From: Pseudomonas sp. GM48 | Lineage (GTDB): Bacteria; Pseudomonadota; Gammaproteobacteria; Pseudomonadales; Pseudomonadaceae | Direction of reading: 5' to 3' | NCBI RefSeq assembly: GCF_000282335.1 | Contig: NZ_AKJM01000117.1 | Coordinates: 62,001-126,000, forward strand | DNA: 64,000 nucleotides | Shown here: piece after piece, positions 1-8,405 of the stretch | How positions within the stretch are numbered: position 1 is the stretch's first letter | Layout of the letters: each line of letters opens with the position of its first letter | Notes under the pieces: generated by a model | The model's input: the letters and a program-made list of their open reading frames with translations, nothing else | Databases searched by the model: none | Told to the model about the DNA's origin: nothing | Translations under genes and position numbers: made by a program

Positions 1-230
1 TGAGCGGCGAAGTGCTCAAGGGCCACGTGGAAAGCATTTCGCGTGGCATCTACGACCGCGACAACCCGGAAAGCCGCGAACTGATCGCCGACGTCAACCC
101 GACCTTCAACTGGGTACGCCTGGCGCAGCGGGTGCCGGTGCGCATTCACATCGATGAAGTGCCGGAGGGTGTGGTGTTGGCGGCCGGGATTACTTGTACG
201 GTGGTGGTGAAGCAGGAGGGTGGGGCGTAA
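1..230 (+). CDS. HlyD/EmrA-family efflux periplasmic adaptor, 3' end only
   Basis: The gene enters from the left edge and only about its last 75 codons are visible, reading in the frame that begins at base 3 and stopping at TAA. The fragment (SGEVLKGHVESISRGIYDRD near the start, then VRLAQRVPVRIHID, ending TCTVVVKQEGGA) looks like the C-terminal beta-barrel of membrane-fusion proteins of the HlyD/EmrA/AaeA type, where RVPVRI is followed by a short strand and a glycine-rich turn. Such proteins bridge an inner-membrane pump to an outer-membrane channel. The rest of the gene and any partner pump lie outside the window, so substrate and subfamily cannot be judged. The family call is likely, the AaeA-like subtype is a guess. 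Confidence 0.65.
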   Translation, partial: SGEVLKGHVESISRGIYDRDNPESRELIADVNPTFNWVRLAQRVPVRIHIDEVPEGVVLAAGITCTVVVKQEGGA

Positions 231-250
231 CCGGTAGATCGAGTCGCCTG

Positions 251-345
251 CTTCGCGAGCAAGCCCGCTCCCACATTTGATCTCTTTCGTGTGCAAGCTT
301 TGAGTTCACTGAAGATCCAGTGTGGGAGCGGGCTTGCTCACGAAG
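251..345. repeat. REP pair (GCGGGCTTGCTCGCGA family), CCCAC-inside orientation
   Basis: Two inverted copies of the Pseudomonas REP core flank a spacer of about 45 bp. The left copy reads CTTCGCGAGCAAGCCCGC then TCCCACA and the right copy is its complement, with one change (CTCACGAAG). The GTGGGAG ends face inward. It lies between the efflux gene and the convergent SDR gene. Confidence 0.9.
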
Positions 346-359
346 GGAGCGACGCGGTG

Positions 360-1184
360 TCAGAGCTGCCCACGCAACCCGAACCGCTTCATCAGCCCGG
401 ATTCGAGCAAACCCTTGGGCAATAAACTAGCCATCAGCGGCAACGCACGACTGCCATTGCCCAGGCGAACCAGCCGTGGCGGTTTGGCTTGCTGCACAGC
501 CTTGAGCAATCCGGCGGCGAATTCATTGGCCGGGGTCGGTTTGTCCTGGGAAGCCCTGGCCCGGGCGCGTATGCCTTCGCGCAGCGGGAACCATGGCGAT
601 TGCTCGCTGATCAATTGCTCGGCTTCGTGGCCGGCATTCCTGGCGAAACTGGAAGCGATGGCCCCCGGCTGGACTTCCATGACCCGTACGCCGAACGGCG
701 CCAGTTCCATGCGCAAGGCATCGCTCAAGGCATGCACGGCGGCTTTCGAGGCGCAGTAGGCGCCGGCGAATGGCGTGACCAAAACACCGGACACGCTACC
801 GATATTTACCACCAACCCTTTGGCCCGACGCAGCACCGGGAACAACGCACGGGTGACGCCGACGATGGCGAACACGTTGGTTTCGAACTGGCGCTGCATG
901 GCCGGTACACCACCATCAAGTAGCGGCCCCATGGCGCCGTACCCAGCGTTGTTGATCAGCACATCGAGGCCGCCGGTTTGTTGATTGATTCTCTCGCTCA
1001 AGGCTTCGAGCGCCGCGCCATCGTTGACATCCAGTTGTACGGCGGTGAAACCGGCAGCACTTAGCGTGGCGACATCTTCAGCTTTGCGCGCACTGGCCCA
1101 GACTTCATAGCCGGCGACCTTGAACGCATCGGCAAGGGCACGGCCAATGCCGCTGGAACAACCGGTAATCAACGCAACGGGCAT
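360..1184 (-). CDS. SDR-family NAD(P)-dependent oxidoreductase
   Basis: A 274-residue classical short-chain dehydrogenase/reductase. The N-terminus carries the nucleotide-binding TGCSSGIG motif (about residues 7-14), followed by NNAGYG in the middle and the catalytic YCASKAA (Tyr-x-x-x-Lys) with an upstream serine in IGSVSG. The start at 1184 is preferred because AAGGA stands seven bases upstream; an in-frame ATG at 1202 would add MHKECA and lacks a good ribosome-binding site. Soluble, no signal peptide. The substrate cannot be told from sequence; classical SDRs reduce or oxidise hydroxyl/keto groups. It is followed closely by a small membrane protein gene upstream on the same strand (33-base gap), so the two may be co-transcribed. 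Confidence 0.88.
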   Translation of the reverse strand: MPVALITGCSSGIGRALADAFKVAGYEVWASARKAEDVATLSAAGFTAVQLDVNDGAALEALSERINQQTGGLDVLINNAGYGAMGPLLDGGVPAMQRQFETNVFAIVGVTRALFPVLRRAKGLVVNIGSVSGVLVTPFAGAYCASKAAVHALSDALRMELAPFGVRVMEVQPGAIASSFARNAGHEAEQLISEQSPWFPLREGIRARARASQDKPTPANEFAAGLLKAVQQAKPPRLVRLGNGSRALPLMASLLPKGLLESGLMKRFGLRGQL

Positions 1185-1217
1185 GGCGCATTCCTTGTGC
1201 AAAAAATGGGGGAGGGA

Positions 1218-1712
1218 TCAGTCGGAAAAACTGCCCTGCAATCGCTCAGCGCGAAACTCCAGGGTTTCCGGACGGTAGCCAGGGCGCAGTGGCGGTAGCG
1301 GCAAGCAATCTTCCCAGTTGCCACCGGCCTGCAATTCGCCGGGGCCACGATAGCGCGGGGCGGTGTATTGATTATCGGCCAGGTTCACCGTATCGCCCGG
1401 CGCATAGGCCGCGACTCGCCAGCGCAGTTCGGTTAGCGGCACGTCATTGCCATTGTTCAGGGTCAATTGCAGTGGCCGGTCGGCAGGACACTGCTGCGGC
1501 GCGTAGTTGATTCGCAGCTCAAGGCGTTGCAGTTGCTTGAGTTCGCGGTGGTCCATCCAGATGACCCAGGTCGCGACGATGCCCAGCCCCACGGCGGCGG
1601 CCATGGAAACGGGCAAGGCCTTGGCCGGATAGCGCAACAACAGGATCAGCCAGGTGATGACCAGCAGGACGCCGATGAACATGACGTAAGTCTCGGGAGT
1701 AGAGAGGGTCAT
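1218..1712 (-). CDS. Small membrane-anchored protein of unknown function
   Basis: A 164-residue protein with two N-terminal hydrophobic segments (about residues 9-27 and 34-52) and then a hydrophilic domain with paired cysteines (QQCPADRP and WEDCLPLP) that could sit in the periplasm and form a disulfide. I do not recognise a domain. Homologues in Pseudomonas are often labelled multidrug transporter, but nothing visible here resembles a transporter. It lies just upstream of the SDR gene on the same strand. Confidence 0.7.
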   Translation of the reverse strand: MTLSTPETYVMFIGVLLVITWLILLLRYPAKALPVSMAAAVGLGIVATWVIWMDHRELKQLQRLELRINYAPQQCPADRPLQLTLNNGNDVPLTELRWRVAAYAPGDTVNLADNQYTAPRYRGPGELQAGGNWEDCLPLPPLRPGYRPETLEFRAERLQGSFSD

Positions 1713-1770
1713 CCTACCTAAGCGCAGGTAGGGTTGGCGATGGGCGATTCGGTGGTGTGCTGAGCGGCCC

Positions 1771-1864
1771 CTTCGCGGGCAAGCCCGCTCCCACAGGGTA
1801 TTGGGTTGATCACAGATTTTGTGCTCGGCTTAGTCCACTGTGGGAGCGGGCTTGCTCGCGAAGA
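1771..1864. repeat. REP pair, CCCAC-inside orientation
   Basis: The left copy begins CTTCGCGGGCAAGCCCGC and ends CCCACAG; the right copy is CTGTGGGAGCGGGC through CGCGAAG. The spacer is about 42 bp. It lies between the small membrane protein gene and the terminator of the alginate operon. Confidence 0.9.
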
Positions 1865-1895
1865 GGCCAGTCGAGGCACTACAAAAAAACAGTGC

Positions 1896-1955
1896 AAAAA
1901 AAGCCCCCGCCCAGCCTGCTGCGGATAGGGAACGCAGCAGGCTGGACGAGGGCTT
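1896..1955 (-). terminator. Rho-independent terminator of the alginate operon
   Basis: Downstream of algA on the minus strand a long GC-rich stem (about 20 bp, arms 1903-1923 and 1933-1953, with a few mismatches and a loop of about 9 bases) is followed by seven uridines. This marks the end of the algD-algA transcript. Confidence 0.9.
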
Positions 1956-1971
1956 CTTGTTTTACTGAGCG

Positions 1972-3423
1972 TTACTGCGCGATGGTTTTCACCGCCACGC
2001 CACGCTCAACCGGAGTGGAGCGCCCGTAGATATCTTCAAACCGCTCGATATCGTCCTCACCCAGATAACTCCCCGACTGCACCTCAATGATCTCCAACGG
2101 AATCTTCCCCGGATTACGCAGACGATGCACCGAAGCAATCGGAATGTAGGTCGACTGGTTCTCGGTCAGCAGGAACACGTTCTCGTCACAGGTCACCTCG
2201 GCAGTGCCGCTGACGACGATCCAGTGTTCAGCGCGGTGGTGGTGCATCTGCAGTGACAGGCACGCGCCCGGTTTGACCGAGATGTGCTTGACCTGGAAGC
2301 GCCCGCCCATGTCCACCGAGTCGTAGGAGCCCCATGGACGGTAGACTTCGCAATGGTTCTGGGTTTCGCTGCGGCCCTGTTCGTTGAGGGTGTTGACCAT
2401 CTGTTTCACGCCTTGGACCTTGTCCTTGTGGGCGATCATCATGGCGTCCTTGGTTTCGACCACGACGATGTTTTCCAGGCCGATCACCGACACCAGTTTG
2501 CCGTTGCCGTGGATCATGCAGTTTTTGCTGTCCTGGATCACCACGTCGCCCTTGGTGACGTTGCCGTTGGCGTCTTTTGCATTCACTTCCCACAGCGACG
2601 ACCAGCAGCCGACATCGCTCCAGCCGGCGGTCAGCGGCACGACGCAGGCGCGTTGGGTTTTTTCCATCACCGAGTAGTCGATGGAATTGTCCGGGCAGCA
2701 GGCGAAGGTGGCTTCGTCGAAGGTGATGGTGTCGGCGTCCTGGTGGCTGCGTTCCAGGGTCAGCAGGCAGGTGTCGTAGATGTCCGGATCGTGCTTTTTC
2801 AGCTCTTCGAGGAAGCGGCTGGCGCGGAACAGGAACATGCCGCTGTTCCAGAAGTAACCACCGGACTGGACGAACTCGGTGGCGCGCTTCACGTCGGGTT
2901 TTTCGACGAAGTGCGAGACGCGGCTGACGCCTTCGGGCAGCAGCGAGTCGTTGGTCGACTTGATGTAGCCATAACCGGTTTCCGGCTTGGTGGCTGGCAC
3001 ACCGAACAGCACCATTTCACCGTTTTCGGCGGCGACGGTGGCCAGGGCCAGGGCGCGTTGCAGGGCTTTCTGGTCTTCCAGTACGTGGTCGGCCGGCAGT
3101 ACCAGCATCAGTTCGTCGCGACCTTCATTGACCAGCATCATCGCGGTCAGGGCCACGGCCGGCGCGGTGTTGCGCCCGAATGGTTCCATCAGGATGCGTT
3201 GGGTTTCCAGTTTGCGCGCGGCCAACTGCTCGTTGACGATGAAACGGTGGTCCTTGTTGCAGACCACGATTGGCGTGTCCATGCCTTCGAACACCAGGCG
3301 TTCCAGGGTTTGCTGGAAGAGGGTGTGTTCGCCGGTCAGGGCCAGGAACTGCTTAGGGAATTGTTTACGGGAAAGCGGCCAAAGACGTGAGCCACTACCA
3401 CCTGACAAGATCACCGGAATCAT
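1972..3423 (-). CDS. algA: Mannose-6-phosphate isomerase / GDP-mannose pyrophosphorylase
   Basis: A 483-residue bifunctional enzyme of the cytoplasm. It converts fructose-6-P to mannose-6-P and later joins mannose-1-P to GTP to give GDP-mannose, the first and third steps of alginate precursor synthesis. The N-terminal nucleotidyltransferase domain opens with GGSGSRLWPLSRKQFPKQF and contains FVEKPDVKRA. The C-terminal cupin-type isomerase domain shows QMHHHRAEHWIVVSG. The start at 3423 (MIPVILSGG) is chosen because AAGGAG lies at good distance; the reading frame stays open 18 codons upstream. It is the last gene of the alginate operon, separated from algF by 213 bases that contain a REP pair. 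Confidence 0.97.
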   Translation of the reverse strand: MIPVILSGGSGSRLWPLSRKQFPKQFLALTGEHTLFQQTLERLVFEGMDTPIVVCNKDHRFIVNEQLAARKLETQRILMEPFGRNTAPAVALTAMMLVNEGRDELMLVLPADHVLEDQKALQRALALATVAAENGEMVLFGVPATKPETGYGYIKSTNDSLLPEGVSRVSHFVEKPDVKRATEFVQSGGYFWNSGMFLFRASRFLEELKKHDPDIYDTCLLTLERSHQDADTITFDEATFACCPDNSIDYSVMEKTQRACVVPLTAGWSDVGCWSSLWEVNAKDANGNVTKGDVVIQDSKNCMIHGNGKLVSVIGLENIVVVETKDAMMIAHKDKVQGVKQMVNTLNEQGRSETQNHCEVYRPWGSYDSVDMGGRFQVKHISVKPGACLSLQMHHHRAEHWIVVSGTAEVTCDENVFLLTENQSTYIPIASVHRLRNPGKIPLEIIEVQSGSYLGEDDIERFEDIYGRSTPVERGVAVKTIAQ

Positions 3424-3518
3424 GTTGTTACTCCTTGAATATCGATTGGTTAGAGCTACTGCGTTCTGTCGTTTCACTCTTGTTTTTGTTTCGTAGCCCG
3501 ATTGACGCCTCGATCCTT

Positions 3519-3609
3519 TGTGGGAGCGGGCTTGCTCGCGAAGGCGATGGATCAGTCGACATTGATGTTGAATGTCAGACCGCTTTCGCGAGCAAGCCCG
3601 CTCCCACAG
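3519..3609. repeat. REP pair in the algF-algA intergenic region
   Basis: The left copy is GTGGGAGCGGGCTTGCTCGC and its complement ends at 3609. The inner spacer includes ATCAGTCGACATT, shared with other pairs in this window. It lies inside the alginate transcript, where a stable hairpin could protect or limit the mRNA segment carrying algA; that effect is inference. Confidence 0.9.
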
Positions 3610-3636
3610 GGGGGATGCGTCAGTCAGGCAAATCGT

Positions 3637-4293
3637 TTAGCGCGTCGATACCGGGCGTTTCACCCAGACCGGCGACAGGCTGCTGCCGCTGCCGGTGACG
3701 TACAGCACCGCGGCTTCACCGCGTTCCAGGGCGACCGGTTTCACGTCGCCGACTTTGGTGGCGCCGTCATAGAGCGCCAGGCTGACTTTCACCGGGTTGA
3801 TTTCACGTTCGCCACGGCCTTTGGCGGCCACGTTCGGGACCACGTCGGTCTTGCCGTCGGCGGTTTTCAGGGTCAGCGCCTTGTCGCTGAGGTTTTGCAC
3901 GCGTACCAGGGACTTCTGCTTGTTCTTGAACGGCGGCTCCTCGATCAGTTGCGGTGCGCCGCTGGCGTTGTTGACCAGGGTGTAATAGTGGTCGCCGGCC
4001 AGTTTCACCGGCAGGGACTGGCTGCCGACCTTGGCGCTGTAGTCGCCGCCCGGCATGAAGCTGAAGTCAGTGCTGGACAGTGGCGCGACATCGCTCAGGT
4101 TGGTGCTGCCAACGGTGGCGCTGACTTCGGCGTTGCTGGCGTTGTAGATGCGCACGAAGGTCGAGCCTTTCGGTGCGGTCGGGCCGTACAGGGCGGCGTC
4201 GCCACCGGCGAAAGCCTGCACCGACAGCACGCTGAGGCCGGCAACCAGGGCAAAGCGTTTGGCGAGACGACGCGGAGTTGTAGTGAAAGTCAT
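3637..4293 (-). CDS. algF: Alginate O-acetylation periplasmic protein AlgF
   Basis: A 218-residue exported protein with a Sec signal peptide (about residues 1-29, ending VQAFA-GG). The mature part is two beta-rich domains joined by a linker (PPFKNKQKS). AlgF works with AlgI, AlgJ and AlgX to place acetyl groups on mannuronate residues in the periplasm; its exact biochemical role is thought to be as an adaptor, since it has no obvious catalytic triad. It sits 14 bases downstream of algJ in the operon. Confidence 0.95.
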   Translation of the reverse strand: MTFTTTPRRLAKRFALVAGLSVLSVQAFAGGDAALYGPTAPKGSTFVRIYNASNAEVSATVGSTNLSDVAPLSSTDFSFMPGGDYSAKVGSQSLPVKLAGDHYYTLVNNASGAPQLIEEPPFKNKQKSLVRVQNLSDKALTLKTADGKTDVVPNVAAKGRGEREINPVKVSLALYDGATKVGDVKPVALERGEAAVLYVTGSGSSLSPVWVKRPVSTR

Positions 4294-4307
4294 GGTGTAC
4301 CTCTCTT

Positions 4308-5483
4308 TCAGTTTTGCGCCCGGTCGGGCGTCTCGGATTTGTTGTTGATGGCTACGTTTTGTTGGCGCGCGCCGGCTTGTTTAAGCTCTGCGACCCACTG
4401 CGGGTCGGCGTCGCCGATTTCGTTGTTCACGGGCAGATATCGTTCAGGAAACTCCCAGATCAGCACCTGTGGCGGGCTGTTCTTGAAGGCATCGCTTTTC
4501 AGGTAGCTGAGCATCGGCAGAATCGGGCCGTGGCCGTCTTCGGCGTAATTGACCACGTCGCTGTGCAGCGCCTGCTTGAGCGCACCGACGAAGTTCCAGT
4601 TGGGGTTGGCGCTGTAGCTGGTGCCGATCAGGGCCACCGGCACTTCGGTGTTGGCGAACAGGGCGTCGTCACCGGCCGGCTGGTCGTTCGCCGCCACGGT
4701 GTTGCGTTTTTGCAGTGGCTCTTGCGCCGGCATCAGGTTTTCGAACAGCGGGTCGAGCGGCAGGAACAACTGCAGGTCACCCTTGTGTGTCACGGTTTCC
4801 GCAGGTTCGGTCACAAAGCGCTGCGGCTCGCCGCTCAGCGGGTACTTTTCGGCGATGGTTTTGGCCAGACGGTCGGCGGCGATCTCGGCGCCTTCCGGGG
4901 TCCAGTGGGTGTCGGTGCGCAGGAACACTTGCTGGCCGTTCTGTTTGGCCTGCTGCAGCGGGCCGAGCAGGTCTGGGGCCGGAATCCGGTCGGCGGCCAG
5001 GCGCTGGTGGAAGTCCTTGTAGAGGTTGGCGTGGATGCTCGCCGGTTTCACCTCACCGAGGTGTTCCGGGTACAGGCGCACTTTGGCCGGCACTACCGCC
5101 ATCACCAGTTGCACGCCTTTCTCTTTCAGGGTCTGGCGCACGCCTTCGACCAGCGCGTAGTTGCCTTGCAGGTTCAGTTCTTCGTTGACCACCGGGTGGA
5201 ATTCTTCATCGCTGTACAACCACTGGTCGCGGCCGAGCACTACGCCCGGACGACCTTCGTTGAACAGTTTGAAATCCAGTGCGGCCCAAAGATTGGTGCC
5301 CAGGCGCTTGATCGGGAACTCGTCGTCGTAGTGGGTTTCCACGGCCTTGGTCCAGCGACCGTTGAGCACCGTCGCATCGGCGTTGGTGCTGAAGCCGAAG
5401 AAACTGCGCACCGACCACAGGCCGAGCACCAGCAGGGTCACCAGGAACAGCGCGATGTAGAAGATGCGTAATGAGCGGGTCAT
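4308..5483 (-). CDS. algJ: Alginate O-acetyltransferase AlgJ
   Basis: A 391-residue SGNH-like protein anchored by one N-terminal membrane segment (about residues 7-27) with the bulk in the periplasm. The signature residues are visible: Asp191 and His193 in RTDTHWTPEG and Ser289 in LIGTSYSANP, matching the Asp-His and Ser known for the family. AlgJ relays acetyl groups coming from AlgI and is paralogous to the N-terminal domain of AlgX found farther upstream in the operon. The next gene upstream, algI, ends 11 bases before it. Confidence 0.96.
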   Translation of the reverse strand: MTRSLRIFYIALFLVTLLVLGLWSVRSFFGFSTNADATVLNGRWTKAVETHYDDEFPIKRLGTNLWAALDFKLFNEGRPGVVLGRDQWLYSDEEFHPVVNEELNLQGNYALVEGVRQTLKEKGVQLVMAVVPAKVRLYPEHLGEVKPASIHANLYKDFHQRLAADRIPAPDLLGPLQQAKQNGQQVFLRTDTHWTPEGAEIAADRLAKTIAEKYPLSGEPQRFVTEPAETVTHKGDLQLFLPLDPLFENLMPAQEPLQKRNTVAANDQPAGDDALFANTEVPVALIGTSYSANPNWNFVGALKQALHSDVVNYAEDGHGPILPMLSYLKSDAFKNSPPQVLIWEFPERYLPVNNEIGDADPQWVAELKQAGARQQNVAINNKSETPDRAQN

Positions 5484-5494
5484 GGTCAGATCCC

Positions 5495-7060
5495 TCAGAA
5501 CTGGAAGTAAAGGAACGGCGAGAAGCTTTGCGCCGAGAGTTTGAGAATCGAGGCGATAAACAGCAGCAGCACCAGTGCACGCATCACGTAGCGCGACCAG
5601 TTAGCGGTCCAATAAGCCGGTTGCACCTGGGCTTCGACGCCGACGGTGTAGCCAGGCTGGTGGATGCTCGCCGGGTTATCCCCAGGCACGGCCTTGATCG
5701 TTCCCGGTGTCGCAGCAGCCGGGCCGTCGGTGTCGACGTTCACTGCAGGCTTGGTCTTCACCGGAGGCTGATTGGTGTAGAAGTCGCGCAGGCCGAAGAA
5801 CGCCAGGGTTACGTAGGCCACGATCAGCGTTGCCACTTGCAGGCCGGTGAGGCTGGCCTGGTTGAGTTCCGACAGCGACCAGTCGCCGAAGCTGAACATC
5901 GCGCCGTACATGCGCCCGGCGACGTGCAGGTTTTCCGCGCGGAAGATCACCCAGCCCATCACCACCAGCAGGAAGGTCATTACCCAGCGGATCGGATTGA
6001 AGCTGCGTGGCGAAGTATTCAGGCCGATGGCTTTTTCAATTGCCAGCCACATGCCGTGCCATGCACCCCAGACGATGTAGGTGATGTTCGCGCCGTGCCA
6101 CAGACCACCGAGCAGCATGGTCAGGAACAGGTTGCGATAGGTCATCAGCGTGCCTTTGCGATTGCCGCCCAGCGTGATGTACAGATAGTCACGCAGCCAG
6201 GTCGACAGGCTGATGTGCCAGCGCCGCCAGAACTCGGTGATCGACTGGCTGACATACGGCTGCTTGAAGTTTTCCATGAAGCGGAAACCCATCATCAGGC
6301 CCAAGCCGATGGCCATGTCGCTGTACCCGGAGAAGTCGAAATACAGCTGCGCGGTGTAGGCCAGTGCGCCGAGCCAGGCATCGCCCGTGGTCGGGTTTTG
6401 CAGGGCGAAGCAATGGTCGGCCACCACCGCGAGGGTGTCGGCGATGAAGACTTTCTTGATGAAGCCCTGCATGAACCGCGTGCAGCCCTCGGAGAATTTG
6501 TCGAGGGTGTGGGTGCGGTTGTTGAACTGGTCGGCCAGGTCGCGAAAACGCAAAACCGGACCGGCGATCAAGTGCGGGAAGATCGCCACGAACGCCGCGA
6601 AGTCGATCAGGTTGCGCGTCGCCGGAGTGTCGCCACGGTAGACGTCGATGATGTAGCTGATGGACTCGAAGATGTAGAACGAGATCCCGATCGGCAGCAG
6701 CACGTGGGTCAGAATGAACGGCGAAAGACCTACCGACGTCATCATCGCGTTGATGCTGTCGACGCCGAAGTTGGCGTACTTGAAGTAGCCGAGGATGCAC
6801 AGGTCGACTGCCACGCCGAGCAGCAGCCAGCGCTGCGCCGGTTTGGTCTTGACCCCGGCGGCACCGACTTTCAGGCCGATCCAGTAGTTCCACAGCGTGA
6901 CGCCGGCGAACAGCGCGAGGAAGTCCACACGCCACCAGGCGTAGAACACGTAACTGGCAATCAGCAGCAGCAAATTGCGATAGCGTTGCCCGCTCAGGTA
7001 GTACAAGCCGAGAAAGATCGGCAAGAACAAAAACAGGAACACGTTGGACGAAAAAACCAT
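5495..7060 (-). CDS. algI: Alginate O-acetylation MBOAT protein AlgI
   Basis: A 521-residue multi-pass inner-membrane acyltransferase of the MBOAT family that moves acetyl groups across the membrane for alginate acetylation. The MBOAT signature is in the second half: FWRRWHISLSTWLRDYLY and GGLWHGANITYIVWGAWHG, with the key His at residue 322 when translation starts at 7060. That numbering agrees with the known AlgI, supporting this start over the in-frame ATG 27 codons upstream, and AAGGAG stands eight bases before it. A Pro/Ala/Thr-rich linker (about 454-485) precedes the last membrane helix. Confidence 0.96.
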   Translation of the reverse strand: MVFSSNVFLFLFLPIFLGLYYLSGQRYRNLLLLIASYVFYAWWRVDFLALFAGVTLWNYWIGLKVGAAGVKTKPAQRWLLLGVAVDLCILGYFKYANFGVDSINAMMTSVGLSPFILTHVLLPIGISFYIFESISYIIDVYRGDTPATRNLIDFAAFVAIFPHLIAGPVLRFRDLADQFNNRTHTLDKFSEGCTRFMQGFIKKVFIADTLAVVADHCFALQNPTTGDAWLGALAYTAQLYFDFSGYSDMAIGLGLMMGFRFMENFKQPYVSQSITEFWRRWHISLSTWLRDYLYITLGGNRKGTLMTYRNLFLTMLLGGLWHGANITYIVWGAWHGMWLAIEKAIGLNTSPRSFNPIRWVMTFLLVVMGWVIFRAENLHVAGRMYGAMFSFGDWSLSELNQASLTGLQVATLIVAYVTLAFFGLRDFYTNQPPVKTKPAVNVDTDGPAAATPGTIKAVPGDNPASIHQPGYTVGVEAQVQPAYWTANWSRYVMRALVLLLFIASILKLSAQSFSPFLYFQF

Positions 7061-7166
7061 CCCGATCTCTCCTTGTTTGAACCAACAGTCAAGGGCCAAC
7101 GGCCCCCCCAAACCCCCCAAAAAAAATCTGGAGGGCAACACACATAACTAAGGTCTTGCACTAACC

Positions 7167-7259
7167 CTGTGGGAGCGGGCTTGCTCGCGAAAGCGGTGTA
7201 TCAGTCGACATCATTGGTGAATGTCAGACCGCTTTCGCGAGCAAGCCCGCTCCCACAGG
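7167..7259. repeat. REP pair in the algL-algI intergenic region
   Basis: Inverted REP copies with CTGTGGGAGCGGGC at the left edge and the complement ending at 7259. The spacer carries the same GTATCAGTCGACAT and GGTGAATGTCAGACCGC tracts as the pairs at 3519, 20295 and 27819. It is the second REP pair inside the alginate transcript. Confidence 0.9.
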
Positions 7260-7275
7260 GGATCTGTGTTTGTCT

Positions 7276-8397
7276 CTAAGAACCCTTGCCCTTTTCATTG
7301 GCCGGGTCGTAGACCTTGGTCAGGTCACCGCCGAGGCGGAAGGTCTTGAACGGTTGCATCTTGTGCTTCTTCGCCAGCACCTCGGGCGAGCAGGTGTAGA
7401 GCGAGCAGTACGGTTCGAGCCAGGCGAATTTCATGTCCTCTTTCAAGTCGGTCATGTCCTGTTCCTTGCCGTTCTTTTTCTCGAACTGGTCCGGGTCTTT
7501 CACGCCCGACAACACCCGATCACCCAGGCGTTTGAGCGCGGCGTTGTTTTCCTGACGCAGATCCACACCGTTGACCTGGGCGAAACTGGCGATCATCGCC
7601 AGCGGCGGCAGGGCGTAGTTGTGGTAGGCCAGCGCCCGTTGCTGACGCTTGAGTTCGTTGGGCAGGTAGCCGTCGGCGTCGACCTGATTAGCGCCGACCT
7701 TGTATTCCTTGACCGCCCAGTCGAACAGGTCGCGGCGGTTGGTGGCGACGGAAGTGGCCATTACCGACCACGCCGCCCAGTACGAGTGATTGTTGGTCTG
7801 GTCAAGCGGCAGGTTGTCCCAGTCGCTGACCACCTGGTCGGCCATCTTGCTGAACCAGCCTTCGATCACTTGCGCTTGCTGTTGATGGGTGGCCAGCGGG
7901 TGGGAGTCGGAAAACTTCAGGCGGATGTACGCCGAAGCCATGCTGCCCAATGCCCATTTGCGCATCGATTTGCCGGTGTGGTTGAAGTCCTTGGACATCA
8001 GCGCGTCGGCCTGTGCCCAGGCCGTCAGCCAGCTCAACGTGCACTCCAGCTGTTCCGGGCGACCGTCACGCATGAACTGCATCACGCGCTTGCTGGTGCC
8101 GCGCTCGATCTTGGTGATGTCGGCGGTGCTCTCGCGGAAGGCTTTTTCCGACTGCACGTTCAGGGTCGCGCGGGCCTTGTCCGAACCTTCGTACTTGCTG
8201 CGAAATTGCAACGAGCCGGTGTACGGCGTCGGCATCGCATCGCAGCCTTCGCTGTTGTCGCCCGTCTTGAATTTATCCACAGGCGCAAAATAGCCCTGGG
8301 GTGGACGCAGTGGCGCAGCTGCTTGCGTGGCCCCGGCGAACATCGCCAGGCTCAAGAGCGTTGGTGCCAACAGTGTTGAAAATTTCGGATTGCGCAT
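7276..8397 (-). CDS. algL: Periplasmic alginate lyase
   Basis: A 373-residue secreted polysaccharide lyase (family PL5) that cleaves alginate by beta-elimination in the periplasm, clearing polymer that fails to leave through the export channel. A signal peptide occupies about residues 1-27 (ending GATQAAA). The family active-site stretch NNHSYW is present near the middle, and the C-terminal half shows the conserved WLEPYC segment. The start at 8397 (MRNPKF) has GAGG six bases upstream; an ATG at 8409 that overlaps the algX stop (ATGA) would add four residues. It is translationally close-coupled to algX and followed by a REP pair before algI. Confidence 0.96.
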   Translation of the reverse strand: MRNPKFSTLLAPTLLSLAMFAGATQAAAPLRPPQGYFAPVDKFKTGDNSEGCDAMPTPYTGSLQFRSKYEGSDKARATLNVQSEKAFRESTADITKIERGTSKRVMQFMRDGRPEQLECTLSWLTAWAQADALMSKDFNHTGKSMRKWALGSMASAYIRLKFSDSHPLATHQQQAQVIEGWFSKMADQVVSDWDNLPLDQTNNHSYWAAWSVMATSVATNRRDLFDWAVKEYKVGANQVDADGYLPNELKRQQRALAYHNYALPPLAMIASFAQVNGVDLRQENNAALKRLGDRVLSGVKDPDQFEKKNGKEQDMTDLKEDMKFAWLEPYCSLYTCSPEVLAKKHKMQPFKTFRLGGDLTKVYDPANEKGKGS

Positions 8398-8405
8398 AGC
8401 AGACC

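Noticed and set aside
2284..3390. A 368-codon open frame antisense to algA
   Set aside because: It is the shadow of algA with His/Gln/Val-rich text and no recognisable domain.
5471..7147. A 558-codon open frame antisense to algI
   Set aside because: Same reason: algI on the other strand has the MBOAT motifs and proper start.
7167..7259. Repeats as a CRISPR or phage-related array
   Set aside because: The repeats are inverted pairs scattered singly across the window, with no regular spacers and no cas genes.
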